From: Epichloe hybrida
Taxonomy: Eukaryota > Ascomycota > Sordariomycetes > Hypocreales > Clavicipitaceae
DNA length: 64,000 bases
Assembly: GCA_019022495.1 (NCBI GenBank)
Contig: JAFEKR010000008.1
Span: 620,001-684,000, forward strand
Direction of reading: 5' to 3'
In this document: piece by piece, positions 55,427-64,000 of the stretch
Numbering within the stretch: position 1 is the stretch's first letter
Layout of the letters: every line of letters begins with the position of its first letter
Notes under the pieces: generated by a model
The model's database searches: none
Told to the model about the DNA's origin: nothing
Seen by the model: only the letters and a program-made list of their open reading frames with translations
Position numbers and translations under genes: made by a program

Positions 55427-55868
55427 CACGGGCTGCTAAGAATGTCTGGGACGATTCCCAAAAAAAAAAAAACCAGTGCTTTGCACTGTATTTGGAAAAG
55501 ACAATCGGCAAAGCGTTGTTGGGTTGAGGAATACGAGGCGCGGACAAGCGTACTTTTTAAGGCTACGGAAGATCTGAAATTTTAGCGGGGCTGTTACCAC
55601 CGACTCTCAGCCTCGCTTGCACCCAACAGGGATTATCTGGAGGGCGAGACGACTCCGTAATATGTACATACCTGAGTTCCGAATCACCAGAGCTTTCCGA
55701 GGCCCTCTCCTGCCCCCCTCAATCCTCACTAGTTTCTTGTTCAATTTCTTGTCCTTTAGGCCCTCTTCCACGTCCGGTTCCCCCGGATGGTGTTTTGAGC
55801 ATTTTGAAATTTTATTTTCTTCCTTCCTTCATTCATTCATTCACGCTTTTCTTGCCATTGCTGTCGCC
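55427..55868. promoter_or_regulatory. Divergent promoter UTP6 / CWH43
   Basis: About 440 bp between divergent starts. Contains an A13 run (55459-55471), an ACTCCGTA half-site at 55652-55659 and a TTCATTCATTCATTC stretch near 55825-55845. Confidence 0.5.
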
Positions 55869-58800
55869 ATGTCCAAGTATAAGGACAAGGACGGCGGCGT
55901 TGTCCTCAGCTTCGGGGGGCAATGGGTCAGCTGGGCGCACACCATCACCGCGTACAGTAGGTCATCTTTCTGCTTGTGAATTTCGCGGAGCCTCGAGAAC
56001 ATGCTCTGCGTTTGAGCGCAGGATCAATTGAAAGAATCGTGACTCTAATTGATGATGTAGCCGCTTTTCTCAGCGCATTGATTATCGGCGTCAGCTTGCA
56101 CTACCACAAGATTGTCGAGAACGAATTCTATGGATATCCTCAGGAATGGTTTCCATCCGTGTCCGCAACAATAGGCGATCGATACCCCGAGCGATCGTTC
56201 TTCATGTTATTTATTGCCATCACATCTGGTACACACCACTCTACTTTCTGTTCATTGTTGTGCTATGCTCGTACTGACCAAACGCCGAAGGACCTCGATT
56301 TGCGCTCGTTGGCTTGTTCTATCTCCTCAGTCGAAAGCCAGGCACCAAGCTCCCTGGCTTCATTGCTTCAATGGGCCTTCTAAGAACTCTCACATGCGGC
56401 GGCTGGACATATATCACATCGACCGACGATCATGATTGGCACGACATTCTCATGATCTCCTACATTGTCTGCACTCTTCCCTGGACGCTGGGGTGCATTG
56501 CTCTGAGTCCCCCGAATCCCCAAGCCATCAAGTACCGAAAGTATCTCGGTAGTGCTTTCTTTGGTACTTTGGTGCCTTTGATCTACTTCTTCATCCAGCA
56601 CAAGGTGCATCGCGTCGCCGGAGGTTTGTACTACCCCCTTCAGGGCACAGAATCGGGCTATCGTTGCTAACACAATACCCAGCGTACACTATCTATGCTT
56701 TCTTTGAGTGGGCATTGATCCTCTTTGATGTTGGTTTTGATGCCGTCACAGCCTTGGATTTCAAGACATTCGAAGTTCTTGTTAGGGACGTCAGGGGCCT
56801 GAGCAAGGGGTACGTGCAATGGCTTCCGACATAGTGCTGGCTTCTTGTTCAGTCCAATCTAATAAACTTGATTTTGAATCATGCTCTAAGTCTTGTCGCA
56901 GTGAAAACCATTCACCCGTCTCATCCGCAGTCATGGAGAAGGAGTAAGTTGAGCTTCTTACTCTGCGTTACTTCGATAGACTAATGGCATACTTCAAAAG
57001 CAAAGACACGATTTCTGGAGGTCTTCATTCCGTGCGGTTTACCTGGTCTGAGGCTTTGGACACTGCAGCTGATGTTTATCATGGAGTGAGTGATTCTGAT
57101 ATTGTGCATTGGAACAACATCTAACGCCTTGCTAGTTCGTATTCTGGTCCATGTTAACTAGCTTGGGTCTTGTTGTCTGGTGTACGTACTCTCTTCATCC
57201 CGCTTGAGCTATTGAGCAATGCTTACTCAGAGAAGATTTCCCTCTCTGGCATATGGGAATTTCCGGCTACGAGGCATTCGTTTTGGTGTCCATCTCGCCC
57301 CTACTTCTCGTTGGGCCTCTCCGCTCCGTCGTCGTCAACAACCAGCGCATCGTTCACCTCCTATCTCTCTCTGGAGTTGCAGCTTACTTGGTTTTGGACC
57401 CTGCTCGCCGTCTTTTCACAGTTGGATTTGGTGTTGCCATGTCAACCTTGGGCTGGGTCGCCACTCTCCATGCTGAGTCGATCCATGAGACGAGGTTTGA
57501 GTCTAAGCTTCTTGGCTTGCTCGTTGGTCTCATACTGTCCTCAACTGCCAAGTTCGCCTGGCAGACCAACAATCCCATTTGGCCTGTTATGCACGAAGCC
57601 AACGGTGGATGGAACCTCACTGGCCTGGTTCTTGGCATTGTTGCCGCACTGCGCTTCACCCGCAAGGCTCCATTGACAAGCGGTGCATCTGATGTCACGC
57701 ATAAAGGCTCAACTGTTTTGGCAGCCTGTGGTATCGGGGGCGTTTTCTTTGGCATGCATTCTCTGCTCTCTGATACTAGCACCATGATCCTCTGGGTCTG
57801 GGAGGGGTTTCCTATTCGTGGCCCGTACTTCTCCACGCATGGTTGGTGCACTTTGGCTGCCATGTCTGCCGGTGTATTTTTTGGCATCTATAAACCGTCT
57901 CTTGCTGGAGGATGGGCGTCATACGGTGTGGGCGCGGCTGGAGCCATGGTGTTGACATTTTACAGTCACTGGTTTGGATACTGCGGTGCTCTTATTATTG
58001 CAGCCTACTTGATGGCTGTCGCGGTTCCTCTCCTGACCAATGCCTCCAAGATGAGACCTGCCATTACCTTTGGCCTGGGATTCTTCATTTATGTGTTCTT
58101 GGTCCTTTTCCACGTCTGGGTTGTGGCCTACGCCTTTGTACCTGGCGGCCCCCTTGTTCGTGAGCACACAGATTGGATCATGTACACCATGACGGGATTG
58201 ATCGGCGCTGGTGTCTACGACTATAACTCATCGAAGCCGCGCAAACAACAGGCTCGCCGACCCTCAGCGTCTCAGCATAAGAAGTACTTCAGCTTCGCCA
58301 CCATCTTCGTCAACATTCTATTCTTGTGCTCTGCTTTTATGCGGTTCCCTACAAACGATTACAAGCCGTATCACGCCAAGGATCGCGTTCTCACCGCCGG
58401 TATCTGGACCATTCACTTTTCGCTGGATAATGACATGTGGTCTTCCGAGTACCGCATGCGAGACCTCATCAAGGAGATGGAACTCGATGTTGTTGGTCTT
58501 CTGGAGTCGGACCTTCAGCGTATCATCATGGGCAACCGTGATACAACGCAGTTCTTGGCCGAGGACCTCGGAATGTACGTCGACTTCGGCCCTGGTCCCA
58601 ACAAGCATACTTGGGGTGCAGCTCTGCTTTCCAAATTTCCTATTGTCGAGTCCAGGCACCACCTCCTGCCCAGTCCCGTCGGTGAATTAGCACCTGCCAT
58701 TCATGCTACACTAGATGTCTACGGCGAACTGGTAGACGTGTTTGTCTTCCACTCTGGGCAAGAAGAGGATCCCGAAGATCGTCGCCTGCAGTCCGAATAT

Positions 58801-59220
58801 CTTGCTGAGCTGATGGGATCTACGCCACGACCTGCCATCCTCCTCAGTTACCTCGTCACGAAGCCCCTTGAAGGCAACTACAACACATATGTCAGCCAAA
58901 AATCCGGCATGCACGACGTCGATCCAACTGACTGGGACCGATGGTGTGAATACATCCTGTTCAAGAAGCTCAAACGTGTCGGCTACGCTCGTGTGAGCCG
59001 AAGCACCATTACCGACACCGAATTACAGGTGGCCAAGTTCGTCATTCCCACCTCCTCTGACGAAGCCCACCAGCTGGACTCGGTGTCTGCCGAAGAACGT
59101 AATCGCCGCGTGCAAGAGCATGAAGTTCCCGAGGGATGGCGATTCCCAGCCATGTTCAGGGGCCATGGCGTAAGAGATCACAGATATCATGTCTTTGAGG
59201 AGCCTAGATATTTTAATTAG
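55869..59220 (+). CDS. CWH43: CWH43 family GPI-lipid remodelling protein
   Basis: A multi-pass ER/Golgi/plasma-membrane protein that in yeast replaces the GPI lipid with ceramide. Eight exons, each phase-checked: 55869-55956, 56061-56228, 56291-56623, 56683-56809, 56902-56943, 57001-57085, 57136-57181 and 57236-59220. They give 957 residues, almost exactly yeast Cwh43 (953). The N-terminal Frag1/DRAM-like membrane domain (residues about 1-240) contains [38 protein letters not shown] and [20 protein letters not shown]. About ten more membrane segments follow (around residues 285-650). The C-terminal endonuclease/exonuclease/phosphatase-like domain (about 670-957) has [40 protein letters not shown] and [20 protein letters not shown]. 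The many small exons near the 5' end are easily mis-called. Whether the C-terminal domain is catalytic is not settled in the family. Confidence 0.94.
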
Positions 59221-60141
59221 AAGAGGCGATGGGCTCCCATGACATGATAAGGACAGGGAAAGAAAGTGAAACATGTACCAATAGGTCTGGATCCCAGGAG
59301 AGAATCTAGGATGTAAGGGAGTTCATAAATGTGCAGCTATGGAAAATTGTTTGATAATAAATGACATACAACACCTTGGATTTTGATGGGAGTTATTGTG
59401 GTTTCTCCGGATGTCTCACTCCAAACCGTGAGACTTCCAAGGATGGAGCATATGTGGGAATGCATGAATTGGTACTGCTGAACAGAGGTTTCACGCGCTG
59501 ATTTCTGGGCAAATGGCCGACTACAGCTGCCTGCCAGAATAATGCACCTCCCCAAAAGACGCCAAGGCGAGTAACGTCATGCTGAACGAACATTACCCTC
59601 TGATTCTACGGGGCGCCGAACACGAACGAGTTCCTGGTCCTGGTGTGAGGTGGGGATGACGGAGAGGTGGAGTGTCTTGTCTCGGGAGACCCATAAATCC
59701 CCGGGCCCTCCTCGCGCGGAAGGCATGCGGAATTGCTTCCAACGCCGGCTTAAGTCGAGGTCACGCGGCGAGGGCCGAGACTTTGGCTTCTTTTCAGCCC
59801 ATAGCCCGGATAGCAAAGCCCCGACCCTAGCCGCTAGCGAGCTCGCCCAAAGATGCTCGCCCAAAGATCAGAGAGATTCAAAGATTCCCCCAAGATGCGC
59901 CCGAGATGCGCCCCAACCCCCCCGTAGCCACCAATCTTTAGCGTGTTAATCGATAAGCGTCACCCCCTCCATATGTGCCGTGGAAAGCCGCATGCATCTC
60001 CAATCGGCGACACCCTACACAGCACTTTGAGGGCACCTCGTGCTCTTTTACAATCCATCACGCTTCTTCTTCTTCTTCTTCTTCTTCTTCTTCATTTCCG
60101 CATTTCCACCTTTTCTCTTGACTGCTTAATACTAGGGCAAC
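59221..60141. other. Intergenic region CWH43 to P450
   Basis: CWH43 3' flank and P450 promoter. It contains a local duplication GCTCGCCCAAAGAT x2 (59840-59868), GAGATGCGCCC copies near 59890-59912 and a (TTC)n microsatellite at 60064-60093 just before the P450 start. No gene seen. Confidence 0.5.
60064..60093. repeat. (TTC)n microsatellite in the P450 leader
   Basis: About ten TTC units 49 bp before the P450 start codon, in the pyrimidine-rich leader. Confidence 0.9.
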
Positions 60142-61896
60142 ATGGGGCTTGATTTGGGACATTTATGGATCTATCTGGGGCTGTTGGTCGGAGCTGGTGC
60201 GCTCTGCGTAAGTTGTTTCCGTTGATAACTCGTACATGATCATAGCATGCAAGCGCGCGCGAGAGAGAAGATGATTTTACTAACACGATTCGGACCACCG
60301 TCTAGACCCTCGGCCTCATTGTATACAGAGTCTTCTTTCATCCTCTGGCGAAATACCCCGGCCCTTTCCTGGCCAAGATCACAGATGGCTTCCAGCTCTA
60401 CCACGCATACAAGGGCGACCGCCATCTGGAATTCTGGCGCATGCATCAGAGATATGGTAGGAATGCGCATTCCCCACGGCTTGCTGCAGACGCGATCAAA
60501 TAGTTGCTAATTCTCACCGTCTGTAGGCAAGGTTGTTCGCTTTGGCCCCAACTCTCTCTCCTTCAATTCCACCCAGTCTCTCAAGGACATTTATGGTTTC
60601 CGCTCCAACGTCCGCAAGGCCGAGTTCTACGATGCCTTTGTCCATCCCGCCGCCAACACGCACAACACTCGCGACAAGGATGTCCACGCTCGCAAGCGTC
60701 GTGTCTTGTCGCACGCCTTTTCCGAGAGCGCCATGAAGGAGATGCAGCGCTACATCCTGGGCAACGTCCGCACCTTCTGCGAGCAGATTGGCCTCAACGA
60801 TGGCGACGTTGATGCCAAGGGATGGACCAGTCCTCGCAATATGAGCGACTGGTGCAACTATCTTGCCATGGATATTCTCGGGGATCTCAGCTTCGGAAAG
60901 GCGTTCCACATGCTCGAGAAGCCCGACAATCGATTTGCCCTGGAGCTCGTCGAGGCGGCTACGACTCGACATCTCATCTGCGGCACTATGCCCATCGTCG
61001 ACAAGCTCAAGATTGACAAGTTCCTGTTCCCCAAGCTGGCTGCCGGCCGCGCGCGATACATGGCCTACAGCAAAGGCCAGCTCACCGAGCGCACCAAGCT
61101 GGGCGAGGAGACTGATCGTCGCGACTTCTTCTACTACCTGCTCAAGGCTCGCGATCCCGAGACCGGCCAGGGCTTCAGCACCCCTGAGCTCTGGGGCGAG
61201 TCCAACTTACTCATCATCGCTGGTGCCGATACCACGTCCACTGCCATGGCTTCCACTCTGTTCTACCTCGTCCGCAACCCTCACGCCCTGAAGCGCGTCA
61301 CCGAGGAGATCCGCAGTAAGTTCAACGATGTCGAAGAGATTGTCCACGGGCCCCTACTGGGATCATGCACCTACTTGCGCGCCTGCATCGACGAAGCCAT
61401 GCGTCTCTCCCCCTCTGTCGGAGGCATTCTGCCCCGTGAGATCCTCGCCGGCGGCATGACCATTGATGGCCACACCCTTCCTCAAGGCATCGTTGTCGGT
61501 ACTCCCCATTATACCATCCACCACAATGAGAACTACTACCCCGTTCCCTATGGCTACGCTCCCGAGCGATGGCTGCGAGGTGAAGTCAACCCCTTGAACG
61601 GCAAGACCATGACCGACGACGATGTCACCTTGGCTCAAAGCGCCTTCTGCCCCTTCTCCGTCGGACCGCGTGGCTGCATCGGCAAGGGCCTTGCTTACGC
61701 CGAAATGACCACTACTCTTGCCCGCACTATCTACCTTTATGATCTGCGGAGAGCCGTCGGCGTCGTCGATCCCGGTGAGGGACGCGCAGACCTCGAATGG
61801 GGCCGTCATCGCGAGACTGAGTTCCAGCTGATCGATACCTTTACCAGCGCCAAGAAGGGACCCATGGTTGAGTTCAGGAGAGCAGAGAAGGCTTGA
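60142..61896 (+). CDS. Cytochrome P450 monooxygenase (substrate unknown)
   Basis: A membrane-anchored haem monooxygenase. Three exons, 60142-60207, 60306-60456 and 60527-61896, give 528 residues. The N-terminal anchor (LWIYLGLLVGAGALC, TLGLIVYRVFFHPL) precedes the YPGPFLAK proline region. The I-helix oxygen-binding motif is AGADTTST, the K-helix ExxR is EAMR, the PERF-like element is YAPERWLRGE, and the haem loop is FCPFSVGPRGCIGKG with the ligand Cys near residue 456. All catalytic elements are intact. The overall style (YPGPFLAKITDGF, haem-loop ending KGLAYAEM) is like the large fungal group that includes benzoate hydroxylase and isotrichodermin hydroxylase relatives, but no substrate can be assigned. 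No other biosynthetic gene lies next to it, so it need not belong to a secondary-metabolite cluster. Confidence 0.93.
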
Positions 61897-62501
61897 GTGC
61901 CTTGAGCGAAATGACGTGTTGTGATGGGGGAAAGAAGATGAAAACAGGGTATAGGACCCTCACGCGTATTTGACGAGGTCACGGCTCGGAAACCAGCAGG
62001 GCGTAATTGTTTAATGCGGCATCATGTAGTGCGTTTTGTTATGCCCTTTTTTTTTTTTTTTGGTTCAACTGCTTGCCGGGTGTTTGGGCTAGTTATGATC
62101 AACTCGAAAACCTCATGACATTAAAAAAGGGAGAAAAAACCCATAATAAAAGTTGCAGGAAATTTGGTGCATGCTGTGTCTGGTGCGGATAAGTCTTCCG
62201 CCTTCTTTCACCAATAAACCAATAATCAAGCACGTTGCACGTATTAGCTCATGTGCCGGCTCCACTCCACCCCGAGGCTGCAAGGCTGGTAACATCAGGC
62301 AGGATGGCCTTTCTCTTTCTCTTTCGCGTCCTAGCCCTCGACCATTATTCAAAATTTTTTTTACCGACACACACGCGCAATCGAGTCAATAATCATCACA
62401 AAATAAACAGTGTTGGACGCGTTTGATTACCTAATCTGACCAATTCCTGTCGACATGAAGTTATAGGCAAAGGCGGAAACGTTGACTCGGACCCCTCCAG
62501 C
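61897..62501. other. Intergenic region P450 to NUP42
   Basis: P450 3' flank with a T18 run (about 62048-62065), then the promoter of the nucleoporin gene. No gene recognised. Confidence 0.5.
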
Positions 62502-64000
62502 ATGCCCCTTTGCAAATTCTACCAGCAGGGTTATTGCAAGTTTGGCAGTACGTTGAACCGTGATCGGGAGTTTGTTACGCCCAGAAACTCGGTCAAATCG
62601 CTCTTTTCTTTTCTCGTGGCTCTCTGCGAGTGAAATACATCACAGGAGTGGAATTGACCAGTAGTTGACAAGCTGTTCAGGTAGTTGCCGATTTGAACAT
62701 CATGGAACAGGGAACACTCGAACTCAACCTCAGAATCGATTTGGCGCACTAGCCTCGGGCGCTGGAGGTGGCGGAAATGGTGGACTGCAGGACGCGCTCG
62801 GTAGGCGATGCCTCCCAGACATGCTACGGGAACACGGATGATGAGCGTTGCTAATGATGGTGTAGCCAGATACAGCGTAACCACAGAGACGATTGAGAAG
62901 GACCTCACGACTGAAGCACCGCAATGGATTCTCTCCGCCTACGCCCCTGGGCGGAATGCCCCGGAGCAGCTGTTTGGAGGATATCCCCGAGAACAGAGCT
63001 TTGAAGAGATGCGATTGTATTATCTGACGGCCAAGGCTTCAGGGAATGAGCAGCAGGCTGTGAGTTTGTTCTAGATCCTGAAGAGCGAGAGCCTGGTTGA
63101 GGCATAATACTAACGATGAGTACAGCTCAATCAAGCACAGGAACTCTATCAGAACGCCCAACAGCAAATGCAGACCGCTTTGGGCAGCACGCAAGACGCG
63201 GCCCGGTTCATCGTCGAAGCCGAGAACAAACACCCGAACAGACTGGATGTATGTCGTGAAGGAACACAAGGCGCTCCGTTTGGCGAATTTTCGGTCGGAA
63301 AGAGACCCGTCTCGATTGCTCAGCCGGGTCAAGCAGCAAATCCTTTCAGTTCAGGATCTGGTGGTACGACGACAACAAATCCCTTTGGAGGAGCTGCAAC
63401 GCAGCCGACCCCGAGTGCCTTTGGACAACCAGCTGCGCTGGGACAACGGCCAAATCCTTTCGGTACACCCGCTTTTGGCCAACCGGCGCAGCCAAGTTCG
63501 GGCTTTGGCCAGCCCTCACAACCATCATCTACCTTTGGACAGCCTTCGGCGCAACCACAAGCATCGCCATTTGGTCAACCGTCACAGTCTGTAGCATCGG
63601 CTCTCGGAAAGGGTGCCCAGACAACATCGGCCTTTGGGCAACCGTCATCACTCGGAGCCAGACCAAGTCCATTTGGGGCATCGGCTTTTGGACACACTGC
63701 GCAGCCCCCTGCCTCAACAGGTGGGAGTGCCTTTGGGCAAGTTGAACAATTGGGAGGCCCGAAGCCCAACCCTTTCGCCCCAGGCGGTGCTGCTGCTGGG
63801 AACGCCTCGAGTCCCTTTGGAGTTGTGAATAGCAGCAATGCAACGGCACCAGCGGCCAACCCGGCGGCCAATCCGGCGGCCAATCCATTCGCCAGCGCAG
63901 GCCCAGCTCCTATTAATGCCACGGCGAATCCCTTTGGCTCAAATCCCTTGACCCAAAACAGCAGTGCCAGCAAACCAGGTCTCTTTGTTCAACAGCAGAC
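62502..64000 (+). CDS. NUP42: FG nucleoporin with CCCH finger, NUP42/Amo1 type (3' end beyond window)
   Basis: A cytoplasmic-side nuclear pore protein that in yeast works with Gle1 in mRNA export. Exons 62502-62547, 62681-62800, 62866-63059 and 63126 to the right edge are all in phase. The N-terminus MPLCKFYQQGYCKFGSSCRF, then EH, is a CCCH zinc finger (C-x7-C-x5-C-x3-H) split by the first intron, as in Nup42. A Gly-rich linker and a conserved helical part follow (ETIEKDLTTEAPQWILSAYA, QELYQNAQQQMQTALGSTQD, HPNRLDVCREGTQGAPFGEF). From about residue 180 the protein is FG repeats (FGQP, NPFG, PFGA). The last exon lacks an ATG and is open to base 64000 without a stop, so the C-terminus, including any Gle1-binding segment, is not visible. 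Confidence 0.88.

Overview
This window is nuclear DNA from a filamentous ascomycete (Pezizomycotina, most likely a Sordariomycete; order not determinable from sequence alone). Genes stand alone on both strands, and most are split by short introns of about 50-130 nt with GTAAGT-like donors, CTAAC/CTGAC-like branch sites and YAG acceptors. Many families present are fungal, such as F-box/ankyrin proteins, DUF6594 membrane proteins, Ser/Thr-rich GPI proteins and a Cys-rich seven-segment membrane protein. Exon joins below were worked out by hand from splice signals and reading-frame phase. All are predictions without transcript support.

Layout. 0-4 kb: the start of a secreted-protein gene running off the left edge (minus), then an F-box/ankyrin gene (minus) whose frame breaks near 3.1 kb. 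5.8-9.8 kb: the deubiquitinase UBP2. 10.2-13.8 kb: an AUH-type enoyl-CoA hydratase (minus) divergent from an orphan seven-segment membrane protein. 14.1-16.3 kb: a membrane-anchored J-domain protein and a small LEA-like mitochondrial protein (both minus). 16.9-19.1 kb: cytosolic Phe-tRNA synthetase alpha (10 exons, minus). 19.7-21.1 kb: two intron-containing tRNA-Ala(AGC) genes (minus) and a decayed Copia-type retrotransposon fragment. 21.3-23.2 kb: a DUF6594 protein (minus). 24.7-26.5 kb: mitochondrial GatB. 26.5-29.4 kb: a gene-poor repeat-remnant stretch with one doubtful small gene. 30.0-30.7 kb: a GPI-anchored cell-surface protein with a probable 5' UTR intron.

31.4-41.9 kb: VPS41 (minus) and APC1 (plus) share a 358-bp divergent promoter. 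43.1-45.7 kb: eIF3e (minus) divergent from mitochondrial ribosomal protein mL49/IMG2. 46.2-49.6 kb: the ARID subunit of SWI/SNF (SWI1 type, minus) with a predicted 671-nt 5' UTR intron and a 4.6-kb gene-free upstream region. 54.2-55.4 kb: UTP6 (minus). 55.9-59.2 kb: CWH43. 60.1-61.9 kb: a cytochrome P450. 62.5 kb to the right edge: an incomplete NUP42/Amo1-type FG nucleoporin.

The set is mostly housekeeping: translation (FRS2, tRNA-Ala, GatB, eIF3e, mL49, UTP6), ubiquitin and cell cycle (UBP2, APC1), trafficking and GPI-lipid remodelling (VPS41, CWH43), chromatin and nuclear pore. There is no operon logic, no secondary-metabolite cluster, no CRISPR array and no virus. I found no convincing undescribed multi-gene system. 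The best leads are the orphan seven-segment membrane protein, the F-box/ankyrin frame break, the unequal tRNA-Ala pair beside the Copia remnant, stop-free introns, and shared GTTCG splice donors.
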